A DNA stretch of 64,000 nucleotides from JAJDYQ01 sp963662865 (GCA_963662865.1 OY759969.1:1984001-2048000), one strand, 5' to 3'. Shown: positions 27,673-37,304, counted from the stretch's first letter. Notes: generated by a model from the letters alone, not told the origin. Numbers and translations: made by a program.

Positions 27673-28551
27673 CTACGGCCTTTCCCGATGCGCTCGTGTA
27701 AACAACAGATTCTTCGCGGCCAGCACGGCACCCCCGGTAATCAGGACACAGGCAAGAGCGATGCGCCAGTCGATCTGGCCGGTACCTGATGTGATAAGGA
27801 TCAGGGTTGAGAGCAATGGTGCCGCATAGCTTGCAGCACCCAGGACCCGAATATCACCATGCTTGACACCAAAGTCCCAGGCATAAAAGGCGGCCCCAAT
27901 CGGCAACAGGCCGAGACCGGCGATGGCAAGCCACTGTCTGATCCCTTGCGGCCAGACCGTCTGTTCCAGCGCCAGATGACAGATAAGCGAAAGAATGGCC
28001 GTTATCATACAAAACCCAGTGACGGCATCGGTCGGAACCGTACCGAACCTCCGAGAGAGAAGCGAGTAGACGCACCAGGTAATAGCGGCGAACAACGCCG
28101 CACCGTAGCCGTAGCCGAAGCTGCTACTAAAGAAAAGCCCGTTTTTGGAAACGATCAGCACTGTTCCCACAAGACCTGCCAGTGCACCTGCTATATGATG
28201 CCAACCAAGCCGCTCTCCGGGAAGCAGCGCCGAACCGGCAACGACCATCAGAGGCCAAAGATAGGCGATCAGACTCGCTTCGACAATCGGCGCGTTGCGC
28301 AGTGCGGTGAAATAGAAAAAATGATAGCCAAACAGCCCGCCAACGCCGATGCACCATATGTGAAGGGGCTGGCGCAGACTGCGAAGACCTGATGGCTTTG
28401 CCGCAAACGCGATCAATCCAAGGGCGGTGGCAATTGAAAAACACATCGCGGTCATCTGAAAAGGCGGCACTTCCCCCGAGGAAGCCGTCAAAAGGGCCTG
28501 AAACGACCACATAAGGACTGCGCTAAATCCGATCAGCGTTGCTTTCATCAA
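27673..28551 (-). CDS. DMT-superfamily exporter (EamA, YddG-like)
   Basis: An inner-membrane drug/metabolite transporter of 292 residues with about ten helices and two EamA repeats. FSAVLMWSFQALLTASSGEVPPF starts repeat one and WCVYSLLSRRFGTVPTDAVT starts repeat two. The pattern WSFQALL... and SLIAYLWPLM resembles YddG, which exports aromatic amino acids; substrate assignment by this is tentative. It stands alone, transcribed towards the OLD gene. The C-terminus is short and basic, normal for the family. Confidence 0.86.
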   Translation of the reverse strand: MMKATLIGFSAVLMWSFQALLTASSGEVPPFQMTAMCFSIATALGLIAFAAKPSGLRSLRQPLHIWCIGVGGLFGYHFFYFTALRNAPIVEASLIAYLWPLMVVAGSALLPGERLGWHHIAGALAGLVGTVLIVSKNGLFFSSSFGYGYGAALFAAITWCVYSLLSRRFGTVPTDAVTGFCMITAILSLICHLALEQTVWPQGIRQWLAIAGLGLLPIGAAFYAWDFGVKHGDIRVLGAASYAAPLLSTLILITSGTGQIDWRIALACVLITGGAVLAAKNLLFTRAHRERP

Positions 28552-28821
28552 ATATCTTCGATTACCTGAATGCGAGCCTCAAGGGTAACGGAAACCGACC
28601 TGACTGCGATAACCGGTTTTCGGCACGGAATCGCCTGACCGTTACGGGGTTAAAGCTATCGCTGCGGCCGCAAAAATCACAAATCCGTCGTTGACCACCT
28701 CTCCAAGTCTGACGAGAATACCACCCAGCATGAATGCTGAGGGCAACAATTTATCTGCGCGTTCAATTTACAAACGAATGTCGCGATTTCCATAAACCGA
28801 ACTGACGGTGCCCCGTTTCCA

Positions 28822-30051
28822 TCAATCTGTCCGAATCCCGTGCAGGTATCGAAGCTGGCTTGGTGATGTCAATTCCTCCTTTTCAATCCATGCCAGGTGC
28901 AGATCACCATTCATGTCGATTGTCATAACCGGACTACCCTGATATCCGCTCCCAGAGGCTCCGGGAACCAGCCAATCATCGCTCCAATTCCCGTCGGCCC
29001 TCCAGGACAGGAAAACATCACCGGCCTCCTCTGCATCGCTCCAGCTTTCCCGTGCATCATCCCAGGCGGCAACCAAGATTCCCCCAAAAGAGGCCACCGA
29101 GGCGTGCCATTGCGCTGCTACATCACCCATCGTATCCTGCACACGCACATTCGCGCCGAATTGGTGGCCACCATCCTGACTGTGCCCGCTCCACACAGCA
29201 TAGCCGGACCCCGGATTACGCTTGTCAAGCCAGACAGCCTCCACCAACCCGTCCCGGCCAGATGCCACAGATACCCGCATGACTCCGGTACCGGTGTTTT
29301 CAAGATAACTCTCCGTCGCTTCCGGTTCCTGGTGTTCATTGAGCTGGATTACCGGGCAGAATACGCCATCTCGACTCCGTAAGCTGCCATAAACCCGGGT
29401 GTGACCCGCCCGCCGGTCCTCCCAGGCAACAAACAGCTCGCCTCTGCTTGTATAAGTAGCGGCTGGAAAACCCTGAAAATGACTTGAATCATCGGGAGTG
29501 ATTATCAATTCGTCCCCTGCCGTCAAACTCCCGTCCCGGACCAGGAGATCAGTGACCACAAGCCTTTGTGTATGTCCCTGTCTTTTCCCCCAAATGGCTG
29601 AAACCTGCCCTGTACCATCTGTCGCCAGGGTCACATGCCGACCCGGTCCGGACGAGAGACTCAGTGGATGAGTGTAGGACTCAGGGGTGAGGACGCTACC
29701 CAGAATTTCGCCATCCTGCTCCCAGGCTACTACCCATGTGGCATCTGAAATTGGCACAATGGCCGGTTCATAGGCCTCAGCACCAGAGCTGAGTTGAAAG
29801 GTTGAACGAAAACCGGGATCGGACAGCTCCTTGATTACCGCATACACCTGCGGCGAACTGGTTCGATCATCTTCCCACACCAAGGCCACATACCCCCCTG
29901 CGGCGGCAAGGTGCCGACGCCCCGAACCATCCAGATGATGATAGTGTGGCATCAGTGAAGTATCCGTGACGGTGACAGGTTCCCCAAAATCCCATAGCTC
30001 CCCATAGCAGGCCACCGGGAACCATAGTACCGGCAGAAGCCAACGGATCAC
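28822..30051 (-). CDS. Secreted beta-propeller-like (BNR/sialidase-type) protein
   Basis: A 409-residue protein with a short signal peptide (MIRWLLPVLWFPVACYG, cleavage near residue 17). The rest consists of repeated beta-strands with motifs such as VALVWEDDRTSSPQVY, LFVAWEDRRAGHTRVYG and LHLAWIEK: tryptophan-acidic repeats common in BNR/sialidase-like propellers. No sialidase catalytic set was found, so it is more likely a binding propeller. Its ATG overlaps the stop of the upstream thioredoxin-like gene by four bases, implying they are made together; both are exported. Confidence 0.7.
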   Translation of the reverse strand: MIRWLLPVLWFPVACYGELWDFGEPVTVTDTSLMPHYHHLDGSGRRHLAAAGGYVALVWEDDRTSSPQVYAVIKELSDPGFRSTFQLSSGAEAYEPAIVPISDATWVVAWEQDGEILGSVLTPESYTHPLSLSSGPGRHVTLATDGTGQVSAIWGKRQGHTQRLVVTDLLVRDGSLTAGDELIITPDDSSHFQGFPAATYTSRGELFVAWEDRRAGHTRVYGSLRSRDGVFCPVIQLNEHQEPEATESYLENTGTGVMRVSVASGRDGLVEAVWLDKRNPGSGYAVWSGHSQDGGHQFGANVRVQDTMGDVAAQWHASVASFGGILVAAWDDARESWSDAEEAGDVFLSWRADGNWSDDWLVPGASGSGYQGSPVMTIDMNGDLHLAWIEKEELTSPSQLRYLHGIRTD

Positions 30052-30560
30052 GCCCCCTCCGATACGAACTCCTGCAAAGTCTGGTTCCGGTAATACCCAC
30101 CATTCACATACCGATCTAGCGCGAGAAATTGCGCCACCGACACAAACCCCGGAATTCGGGTGATGGTGTCGCCATCCGGTTCCATGAAAAAGAAAAACGG
30201 AGTACCGAAGACCTTATATCGGATACCCAGGTCCATTCCGGTTATTCTTTCTCCATTGGGCAGACGCAATCGGTCGCCGCTTTCAGAGTCCACATAAGCC
30301 AGCACATAATGCTCATGATATCGCTCGCGGACTTCCGGATCAGTGAGACTTTCGTGGTTCACTCTGGCACAGGTTGGGCAACCGTAACGCCCGAAGTAAA
30401 CGAAAAGAGGACGGTTCTCCTTGACCGCCTGCGCCCTGGCCTCATCAAAGGCAAGAAAATTCCAATCGTGGGGCGCATCAGCAAACCCCTCCCGGGCAAC
30501 AAGGCAAAGACCAAGCAAGGCAACCATGCGGCTAATTTGTAGAAGGCTGCGATTCCACAT
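30048..30560 (-). CDS. Exported thioredoxin-fold protein (SoxW/DsbD-gamma-like)
   Basis: A 170-residue thioredoxin-like protein. I start it at the ATG at 30560 because GGAG lies nine bases before it and a signal sequence follows (RMVALLGLCLVAREGFA); the frame is open further upstream. The active-site pair CPTC is at residues 61–64 within VYFGRYGCPTCARV, and GTPFFFFMEPDGDTI is the cis-proline region. It is periplasmic and resembles SoxW-type reductases. It is coupled by ATGA to the propeller gene, possibly to reduce or mature disulfides in that pathway; this is inference. Confidence 0.78.
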   Translation of the reverse strand: MWNRSLLQISRMVALLGLCLVAREGFADAPHDWNFLAFDEARAQAVKENRPLFVYFGRYGCPTCARVNHESLTDPEVRERYHEHYVLAYVDSESGDRLRLPNGERITGMDLGIRYKVFGTPFFFFMEPDGDTITRIPGFVSVAQFLALDRYVNGGYYRNQTLQEFVSEGA

Positions 30561-30788
30561 GACAAGACACTCCAGCGATAAAACGGGCCCCATTCTAGCG
30601 CGAACGGCCCGGAATTTTACCAACAGAGATGAAATCATGTCATTAAAATACAAAATCGCCGATGGCGCATCCCCATAACAAGTCCCCGTTATTGGCGACC
30701 GGCAATCGCTGTCCGGAAATCATCGGACGGGCGATAACAGCGGCCTCCGATACGCCTTGTGACAGACAGGCCGTGAGATTCGGGAAGG

Positions 30789-31184
30789 TCAACAACCACA
30801 GGCCAGCTCGGTTCCGGGGCGAGCATGCTCACCTTCGGTGGCATAGCCGTCGCGTTTCCACCAGTCCAGGCCGCCGATCATCTCGCGCACCTCAAAGCCA
30901 AGATTCAGCAGTTTGAGCGCCGTCCTGGTTGAGGCGTTGCAGCCGATACCGTCACAGTAGCAGACATAGATCCTTGACTTGTCGAGCGATGCCACGAACG
31001 CCGGCGATAGCTCCCGGTGCGGCAGATTGATGGCGCCCGGAATATGCTCCTTCGCGTAGGCCGTGGCCGTGCGGCCATCAACGACGGTAACAGGCTCACC
31101 ATTGCCAAGCGCCTCGTAGAGATCCCATGAATCCATCTCATGGGTGAGTTTGTTTTGATAGTGGTTTCTCTGGTCGATATTCAT
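30789..31184 (-). CDS. Rhodanese-like sulfurtransferase
   Basis: A single-domain rhodanese of 131 residues. VVDGRTATAYAKEHIPGAINLPH is the rhodanese A-type region. The active loop CYCDGIGCNASTR has the catalytic cysteine as Cys82 in a C-x4-R pattern, with Cys77 five residues before it. The following GGLDWWKRDGYATEG is typical of this subgroup. A cysteine-containing tail (LACGC) is present. It is cytoplasmic and its sulfur acceptor is unknown. Confidence 0.9.
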   Translation of the reverse strand: MNIDQRNHYQNKLTHEMDSWDLYEALGNGEPVTVVDGRTATAYAKEHIPGAINLPHRELSPAFVASLDKSRIYVCYCDGIGCNASTRTALKLLNLGFEVREMIGGLDWWKRDGYATEGEHARPGTELACGC

Positions 31185-31195
31185 GCCGGGCTTCC

Positions 31196-31420
31196 TTAAA
31201 AGAATGTCTCTCGTCCTGGTTTATACAATGAAACCAAAGGCAAATATACCGATTCGATGCCAATTTCAACCCGTCCGGCAAGGGCGGCAGCTACCAACAT
31301 CTTGCGATATCCTTTGCCCCGATGTTCCGATGGCACCGCCATCCTGGAAAATTCAAAACGCCCCGGACCATTGTTCACTCCACATAATCGCCCGGTTGCG
31401 TCCGCGATTTTATTGCTCTG
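31196..31420 (-). pseudogene. GNAT acetyltransferase remnant
   Basis: A minus-strand frame reads SRMAVPSEHRGKGYRKMLV, which is the acetyl-CoA-binding loop of GNAT acetyltransferases (R/Q-x-x-G-x-G/A type, here RGKGYRK), followed by ESVYL and LVSLYKPG, near the family's normal next strand. The N-terminal half is missing, and the segment is too short (about 60–75 codons) to be a full enzyme. It lies between the rhodanese and the alcohol dehydrogenase and is most likely a gene fossil. Confidence 0.55.
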
Positions 31421-31493
31421 ATTAAGACCCGCAATTCAATCCTGTGTTACAGTCTGTTTCTACTGTTACAACACATTAACGGAGGTGATCGCC

Positions 31494-32495
31494 ATGATAA
31501 AGGCATATGCAGCACTTGATCCGGGCAAAAAACTGGAACCATTCGAATATGATCCGGGCGAACTAAAAAGCAATGAAGTTGAAATTGACGTCAAGCATTG
31601 TGGTATCTGCCACAGTGATTTAAGCATGTTAAACAACGCATGGGGACGTACCCAGTATCCCTTCGTCCCCGGACATGAGGTGGCGGGAATTGTATCTCGG
31701 GTTGGCGAGGGCGTCACAAACATGAAGGCAGGCGATAAAGTCGGACTCGGCTGGCATTCCGGTTATTGCATGACATGCCCCACTTGCCTGAGCGGTAACC
31801 ATAATATGTGTGCCGGTCAGGAAGGCACCATAGTCGGAAGACATGGCGGGTTTGCCGAAAAAGTTCGCGCACAATCAGAAAGCGTGGCCCTGTTGCCGGA
31901 AGGACTTGATTTTATAAGTGCCGGCCCATTATTTTGCGGAGGTATTACGGTTTTCAATCCGCTATTGCAGTTTAATGTCAAGCCGACCGACAAGGTGGGG
32001 GTAATCGGCATTGGCGGCTTAGGGCACATGGCAATCATGTTTCTGAATGCCTGGGGCTGTGAAGTTACAGCATTTACATCAAGCGACTCAAAGAAAGAAG
32101 AAGCCATTAAAATGGGAGCCCACCACACAATCAACTCCCGCGATTCAGAAGAACTCAAGAAAGTTGCCGCCGAATTTGATTTCATTATTTCAACCGTGAA
32201 TGTCAAACTCGACTGGAACACCTATCTGGAAACATTAAAACCAACCGGTCGCCTGCATATAGTCGGCGCCATCCTTGAGCCGCTGGATATCAGCGTGTTT
32301 CCATTGATTATGAGGCAAAGATCGGTATCAGGCTCTCCTAGCGGTAGCCCGTTATCAATAGCAAAAATGCTTGATTTTGCGGCAAGGCATCATATCGCCC
32401 CGGCCATTGAAACCTTCCACTTTGATCAGATAAATGAAGCATTCGCAAGGCTGGAAAGCGGCGAAGCCCGCTATCGCATAGTATTAAGCTGGTAA
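31494..32495 (+). CDS. Zinc-dependent alcohol dehydrogenase (YahK/CAD type)
   Basis: Medium-chain NAD(P)H-dependent alcohol/aldehyde reductase of 333 residues. The start at ATG 31494 is chosen because GGAGG is eight bases before it. Catalytic zinc ligands are Cys36 (HCGICHSD) and the GHE motif at 60–62; structural zinc cysteines are Cys92, Cys95, Cys98 and Cys106. The nucleotide-binding glycines read GIGGLGH. The family (CAD/YahK) reduces a broad set of aldehydes. It is monocistronic and is followed by a hairpin. Confidence 0.93.
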   Translation: MIKAYAALDPGKKLEPFEYDPGELKSNEVEIDVKHCGICHSDLSMLNNAWGRTQYPFVPGHEVAGIVSRVGEGVTNMKAGDKVGLGWHSGYCMTCPTCLSGNHNMCAGQEGTIVGRHGGFAEKVRAQSESVALLPEGLDFISAGPLFCGGITVFNPLLQFNVKPTDKVGVIGIGGLGHMAIMFLNAWGCEVTAFTSSDSKKEEAIKMGAHHTINSRDSEELKKVAAEFDFIISTVNVKLDWNTYLETLKPTGRLHIVGAILEPLDISVFPLIMRQRSVSGSPSGSPLSIAKMLDFAARHHIAPAIETFHFDQINEAFARLESGEARYRIVLSW

Positions 32496-32503
32496 CCAAC
32501 ATC

Positions 32504-32538
32504 TTAAGGAAACTCCGATTGAATCAGGATTTCCTTAA
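32504..32538 (+). terminator. Terminator-like hairpin after the alcohol dehydrogenase
   Basis: A perfect 9-bp inverted repeat, TTAAGGAAA / TTTCCTTAA, lies 8 bp after the stop codon, followed by TTATT. The stem is A/T-rich, so termination strength is uncertain, but the position fits. Confidence 0.5.
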
Positions 32539-32639
32539 TTATTACCTGCTATATTTTATACGATATTCAGACGATGGGTTTTGCCACACCATTGGCAATA
32601 TCTGACCAGGAAAGCCTTCCCGCAGGTATCGGTAAATCA

Positions 32640-32716
32640 TGGTCGGGGTGAGAGGATTTGAACCTCCGGCCCCTGCCTCCCGAAGGCAGTGCTCTACCAG
32701 GCTGAGCTACACCCCG
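32640..32716 (-). tRNA. tRNA-Pro (CGG anticodon)
   Basis: A 77-nt cloverleaf on the minus strand: acceptor CGGGGTG / CACCCCG, D-arm TAGCTCAGCCTGGTAGAGC, anticodon stem CTGCC / GGCAG with loop TTCGGGA (anticodon CGG), T-arm GGAGG TTCAAAT CCTCT, discriminator A and an encoded CCA at 32640–32642. All stems pair, and the T-loop TTCAAAT is standard. It stands alone with no adjacent tRNA. Confidence 0.97.
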
Positions 32717-32924
32717 ACATCCGGCAGATTATACCGGGAAACAGACCATCAGGCCATGGCGACCTGATCACCCCCGCCTGACACGGAAGCTCCCGATGCG
32801 CAATCATACGGAAAGCAAAATATAAACGCCCCGCAGCAGGCCGTTGTTCGACCCGGCAACGGCCGCTGCGTCGGCTATCACGGATAGTTGACGCCCATAG
32901 TCAACGAATCTTATTCTTCCGGGT

Positions 32925-34166
32925 ATGTCCCTGCTCGAACCATACCTTAAACGTGCCCACGCCCGAGCCGAGAGGCGCTGGATCAAAGAGGTGGAACGGT
33001 GCGTGACGGTGGACCATCTCCGCCAAGTGATGGAAAGGCGCGTGCCGCCCATTGTCAGAGAGTACTACCGCGGTGGCGCCGACGACGAGATTACCCTCAG
33101 AAACAACATCGAGGCCTTCCGGAGGGAACGGTTCAAGCCCCGGTCCGGGGTACGGCTGGAGACAGTGGAGATGCGCACCGGGATTTTCGGAGACGAGATT
33201 GACCTGCCCGTGATCGCGGGACCTATCGGCAGCCTCCGGATGATCTGGCCTCGTGGCGAAGAAGCAGCGGCCAGGGCCGCCGGTCAGGCCGGGACCATCT
33301 GTACCGTCTCCACCTTCGCCGGAACCGGCCTGGAAGAAATCAGAACCGCCTCGAAGGGGCCATGCTGGTTCCAGCTCTATCTGGTCGGCGGCAAAGAGGT
33401 AACCGTGCGCAGTATAACAAGGGCCAGACAGGCTGGCTACTCCGCGCTCGTCCTCACCATCGACACCGCCGTTCCCGGCAACCGGGCACACCATGAATGG
33501 ATGGGCGCGTCCGGGATCATCAACGGCACCCTGGCCCAGAAGCTGCGATTCGCGCCACAAATGTTCCGCCACCTCTGTTGGCTGAAAGGCCACTACTCCG
33601 ACGGTGGCATGATACAGTTCCGCAACATCATCCTGAACGACGGCATCCCTATGCCGTACACCGACATCGGCACACAACTGCGGGCCTCCGCAATCACCTG
33701 GGACCGTCTCCCATGGATCCGGGAGCACTGGGGCGACAGGCCGGTGATCATCAAGGGTGTGCAATGCGCCGAGGACGCCTGTCTGGCGGCGGAGCATGGA
33801 GCGGACGCCATCGTGGTCTCCAACCACGGCGGACGCCAGATGGATCGTGTGTACCCGACCCTGTACATGCTAAAAGAGATCGTCCCGGCACTGAGAGGGT
33901 CCGGGGTAAAAATTTTTCTGGACAGCGGCGTCCGTTGCGGTGCCGATGTGGTAATCGCACTGGCGTACGGAGCCGATGCCGTGCTCACCGGACGGGCCTA
34001 TGTTTACGGCCTCGGTGCAGGCGGCGAGACCGGCGTACGCAAGACATTCAGCATACTGAAGAAAGAGATCGAGGACACCATGCGGCTGCTGGGTTGTGGT
34101 TCGGTCCACGATCTGCGTGCCGAAGTCCACCTTCGTCCCTACCCCTTCGCAGCGAACCGGCCCTGA
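32925..34166 (+). CDS. FMN-dependent alpha-hydroxyacid dehydrogenase (lactate dehydrogenase type)
   Basis: A 413-residue TIM-barrel flavoprotein of the lactate dehydrogenase/glycolate oxidase family; oxidises 2-hydroxyacids to ketoacids. PVIAGPIGSLRMIWPRGEEA, the FMN-phosphate region GVKIFLDSGVRCGADV, and GADAVLTGRAYVYGLGAGG are all present. The catalytic histidine is in IVVSNHGGRQ at about residue 300. The loop after LVLTIDTAVPG reads NRAHHEWMG instead of the usual arginine-rich GRRERD. No ribosome site is evident before the ATG. Substrate uncertain; isolated gene. Confidence 0.88.
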   Translation: MSLLEPYLKRAHARAERRWIKEVERCVTVDHLRQVMERRVPPIVREYYRGGADDEITLRNNIEAFRRERFKPRSGVRLETVEMRTGIFGDEIDLPVIAGPIGSLRMIWPRGEEAAARAAGQAGTICTVSTFAGTGLEEIRTASKGPCWFQLYLVGGKEVTVRSITRARQAGYSALVLTIDTAVPGNRAHHEWMGASGIINGTLAQKLRFAPQMFRHLCWLKGHYSDGGMIQFRNIILNDGIPMPYTDIGTQLRASAITWDRLPWIREHWGDRPVIIKGVQCAEDACLAAEHGADAIVVSNHGGRQMDRVYPTLYMLKEIVPALRGSGVKIFLDSGVRCGADVVIALAYGADAVLTGRAYVYGLGAGGETGVRKTFSILKKEIEDTMRLLGCGSVHDLRAEVHLRPYPFAANRP

Positions 34167-34327
34167 AGTATTCGTAAGGTTCCACTGTACGCGGGCACGG
34201 CCCCAGGAAACGATCACGTGCAAATACCGTCCTGTTCGCAAAAATACCGGCGCCCGGGTAACATATCAACAACCAACCATGCAATAATAGCCTTGATTGA
34301 ATTTCAGGTGTCTCCAGGGAGAAGACC

Positions 34328-34876
34328 ATGATACCGGACCGCGTCCCGTCAGGCAGCGACGTACCCAATGACATCAATGTCATTATCGAAATACCTTCAC
34401 GCAGCGACCCTGTGAAATACGAGGCCGACAAGGATTCCGGTGCAATGTTCGTTGACCGCTTTATGGGCACGGCCATGCACTACCCCTGTAACTACGGCTA
34501 TGTACCCCACACCCGGTCCGGCGATGGCGACCCGGTTGATGTACTGGTCGTTACCCCTATCCCGTTAATTTCCGGTTCTGTGATTCGCTGCCGCCCCATC
34601 GGGATACTGAGCATGGAAGATGAATCCGGCATGGATGCCAAGGTACTGGCCGTACCGATTGACAAGCTTACCGGCATGTATCGTGATGTCAGCACCTGGC
34701 GTGATATGCCCCAACCATTACTTGATTCGATTGCCCACTTTTTTAGGCACTATAAGGACCTGGAAAAAGGAAAATGGGTAAAGATCATAGGCTGGAACGA
34801 CGCCGAAGACGCGAAGAAAGAAATTGTGGACGGCATTGAATGCTACAAAAAGGAAAGGGCACATCAAGTTACATAG
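34328..34876 (+). CDS. ppa: Inorganic pyrophosphatase (family I)
   Basis: Hydrolyses pyrophosphate to phosphate, driving biosynthetic reactions. The 182-residue length is normal. Family I signatures are DINVIIEIP, VKYEADKDSGAMFVDR, CNYGYVPHT and the metal-binding DGDPVDVLV, followed by MDAKVLAVP. GGGAG lies eight bases before the ATG. It stands alone between the FMN dehydrogenase and DUF4197. Confidence 0.96.
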   Translation: MIPDRVPSGSDVPNDINVIIEIPSRSDPVKYEADKDSGAMFVDRFMGTAMHYPCNYGYVPHTRSGDGDPVDVLVVTPIPLISGSVIRCRPIGILSMEDESGMDAKVLAVPIDKLTGMYRDVSTWRDMPQPLLDSIAHFFRHYKDLEKGKWVKIIGWNDAEDAKKEIVDGIECYKKERAHQVT

Positions 34877-35048
34877 AAAGCGCAAAAATGTTCGAGCGAC
34901 TCGCAAATACATTCGAAATCTCGCACCGATATCGCCAGTTCCCTGATCTGTTTCCCCTGACGAAGAGTGATCTGCTACGAGCGAGCATCGGAAATTTACC
35001 AGGCCGCAGGCAAGCGAATCATAGAGTGTCTGCCTCGACTTCGGACAA

Positions 35049-35825
35049 TTACCGACCGCCAAAAACCTGTTTTAACAAATCAGTCGTCCGTTCCACAGGA
35101 TTTTCCCGTATTTTCTTCTCTTCCACGGCAATCATATGGAAAATGCCATCAACGGTCTTTTCGGTAACGTACCTGTCAATGTCATAATCATCCGGATCGA
35201 TATAATTCTCCATGACCCCAAGGTTATTAAACAAATTCTTATAGTGGCTTGTGACCCCTGCCCTGGCGGTTGCCCGCGCGACAATCGGGCTGATTTTCCC
35301 TGTCATATCATCCCCCCCTGCCTTACGCAGATACCGGGTTGCCGCATCATCCGGGCCCTTGAGTATCTTTTTTGCCTCTGCCACGTCCATATTCTTTACG
35401 GCCTTTTTAATAATATCCAGAGTCAGCGGCACAGCAGACTCTGCGGCACGATTTATCGTCAATACAAACTCATCCACATATTTATCCTGACCAAGCTTAC
35501 GCAGGGTCTTCTCCACGACCGCAAGCCTTTCAGGCATTGAGATTTTTACATCGGCATTTTTCCAGAACCCATCTCTTTTACCAAGATGCTCAACTGCGTA
35601 TTCCGCCCCTCTATCCAGGGCCTCTTTCAATCCGGCAATAATATCCTGATGACCCGGCGCCGATAGCATAGAATCGGCAGAAGGTGATGACTCGCCGCCC
35701 TTCTCCCCTTGCAGTATTTCGAGCGGTTCTTTCAGCAGATCCTGCCAGCCGGCCATAGCGCCGCCGAAAATACCCGGCAACAAACCAAGGCAAAGCATCA
35801 ACACAACCTCCACTACCCTTTTCAT
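35049..35825 (-). CDS. DUF4197 domain protein, exported
   Basis: A 258-residue protein of the DUF4197 family, which has no known function. An N-terminal signal peptide (VVLMLCLGLLPGIFGGAMA) implies the periplasm or outer membrane. The domain is marked by GLKEALDRGAEYAVEHLGKRDGF, KISMPERLAVVEKTLRKLG, and VTSHYKNL, ending with AVEEKKIRENPVERTTDLLKQVF. No cysteine-based lipid site is seen. It is convergent with ppa; the gap holds no recognised element. Confidence 0.88.
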   Translation of the reverse strand: MKRVVEVVLMLCLGLLPGIFGGAMAGWQDLLKEPLEILQGEKGGESSPSADSMLSAPGHQDIIAGLKEALDRGAEYAVEHLGKRDGFWKNADVKISMPERLAVVEKTLRKLGQDKYVDEFVLTINRAAESAVPLTLDIIKKAVKNMDVAEAKKILKGPDDAATRYLRKAGGDDMTGKISPIVARATARAGVTSHYKNLFNNLGVMENYIDPDDYDIDRYVTEKTVDGIFHMIAVEEKKIRENPVERTTDLLKQVFGGR

Positions 35826-35966
35826 ACTGTAATCTCCATATCAGATAATCCCCCTGATCGGGCCGGATACGTTTTTACAGGCCGAGGCATCCCCAATCAG
35901 TGCCTGCAAGCTGCCTCCGGACCGGATAACAAACTGGTCAGTGGCGGACATAATAACACAAACAGC

Positions 35967-37304
35967 TCATAGCGGGCCTGCAATGAAACTACCAAGTCGT
36001 TCCTTAAAACGCTCGATAAATTCAGGAACCAGCAGAAAGATAACACCCGTCACGATGACATTTAAAACGGCAATAACAAGAAATACCTCATCCTCGGCGT
36101 AGGCAAGTTTCCCTAACAACACAATTCCAAAGACCGCCGACAACACCATAAACAAGGCATTCAATATATTATTACCGGCAATAACACGCGACAGAATATC
36201 CTTTTGGGTACGCTGCTGAACCACGGCAAACAGCGGCACAATATAAAAGCCGCCAAACATCCCTATAAGGGCGATATCCATCAGGCAATGCAGGCCACCT
36301 TCCACCCGTAGAAACTGCTCAAGCATAAGCGCTCCGGGACTGACCTCCACCATGGTCGGTGCCGAAAAGTACAAATCAACCCCGAACAGACTTATACCCA
36401 TGGCACCCAGTGGTACAAGTCCGACTTCCACCCGATGGCCGGATAATTTTTCACACAATAACGACCCTGCACTAATACCAATACAGAAGACCGTTATCAG
36501 GAGAATATAAACGGACTCATCGCCGTTCAGTATTTCCCGCGTATAATTAGGCAACTGAACCATATAGGTCGAACCGACAAACCAGAACCAGGAAATTCCC
36601 AACACGGAGAAAAACACCGTTCTATTTCTCATCACCATTCGGACGGTAGCCCAGGTCTGACCAAACACATTCCAGTTAATTTTCAATCCCGGCTGTGCCG
36701 CTGAAGTAAGTGGAATCCTGCGCGCCCCGAGATAGCCCGCAAGCGCAACCATTAACACCACAGCGGATATCCAGAACTCCCCCCCATCCGCAGCCATCAC
36801 GGCGCTGCCCAGCATCATGCCGGATAAAATAGCCATGAACGTGCCCATTTCAACAAGGCCATTTCCACCGATTAACTCAGCGCCATTCAGGTGCTGCGGG
36901 AGATAACCATATTTCACGGGACCGAATAACGACGATTGTGTGCCCATCAAAAAAAGCACCGCCATCAACAAACTGATTGATCCGAGGATAAAGCCGATTA
37001 CCGCCAGAAACATTATGAAGATTTCCGCAAGTTTAATACTTCTTATCAACGCGGACTTTTCATGGCTGTCACCAATCTGGCCAGCAGTCGAAGAAAACAA
37101 AAAGAACGGCAGAATAAACAACGCCGCACTGACATTGACCAGATATCGGGAATTTGCCACATCGTGGTTTATCCCCTGAAAGGCAATCAAAATAATGAGC
37201 GCATTTTTGAATACATTATCGTTAAATGCGCCGAGGAACTGCGTAATAAAAAAGGGTAAAAATCTTCTCTGCCTCAGCAGGGAAAACTGAGACTCAGACG
37301 GCAT
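35967..37304 (-). CDS. LplT-like MFS transporter
   Basis: A 445-residue major facilitator with about 12 helices. RFLPFFITQFLGAFNDNVFKNAL is the start typical of LplT-like lysophospholipid flippases; FGPVKYGYLPQHLNGAELI with NGLVEMGTF is a second family block. In many proteobacteria it is linked to the acyltransferase/acyl-ACP synthetase Aas, but no such gene is beside it here. It therefore probably flips lysophospholipids inward or works with unlinked Aas. A basic cytoplasmic tail ends the protein. Confidence 0.85.
   Translation of the reverse strand: MPSESQFSLLRQRRFLPFFITQFLGAFNDNVFKNALIILIAFQGINHDVANSRYLVNVSAALFILPFFLFSSTAGQIGDSHEKSALIRSIKLAEIFIMFLAVIGFILGSISLLMAVLFLMGTQSSLFGPVKYGYLPQHLNGAELIGGNGLVEMGTFMAILSGMMLGSAVMAADGGEFWISAVVLMVALAGYLGARRIPLTSAAQPGLKINWNVFGQTWATVRMVMRNRTVFFSVLGISWFWFVGSTYMVQLPNYTREILNGDESVYILLITVFCIGISAGSLLCEKLSGHRVEVGLVPLGAMGISLFGVDLYFSAPTMVEVSPGALMLEQFLRVEGGLHCLMDIALIGMFGGFYIVPLFAVVQQRTQKDILSRVIAGNNILNALFMVLSAVFGIVLLGKLAYAEDEVFLVIAVLNVIVTGVIFLLVPEFIERFKERLGSFIAGPL

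Noticed and set aside
28646..28740. Minus-strand piece resembling the end of a membrane protein (LLPSAFMLGGILVRLGEVVN) between the propeller and exporter genes
   Set aside because: Only about 35 codons, with a stop just upstream and no identified family; too little to call a gene or pseudogene.
32888..32906. Palindrome GTTGAC-N7-GTCAAC before the FMN dehydrogenase
   Set aside because: A 6-bp repeat is expected by chance; no matching regulator or second copy seen.
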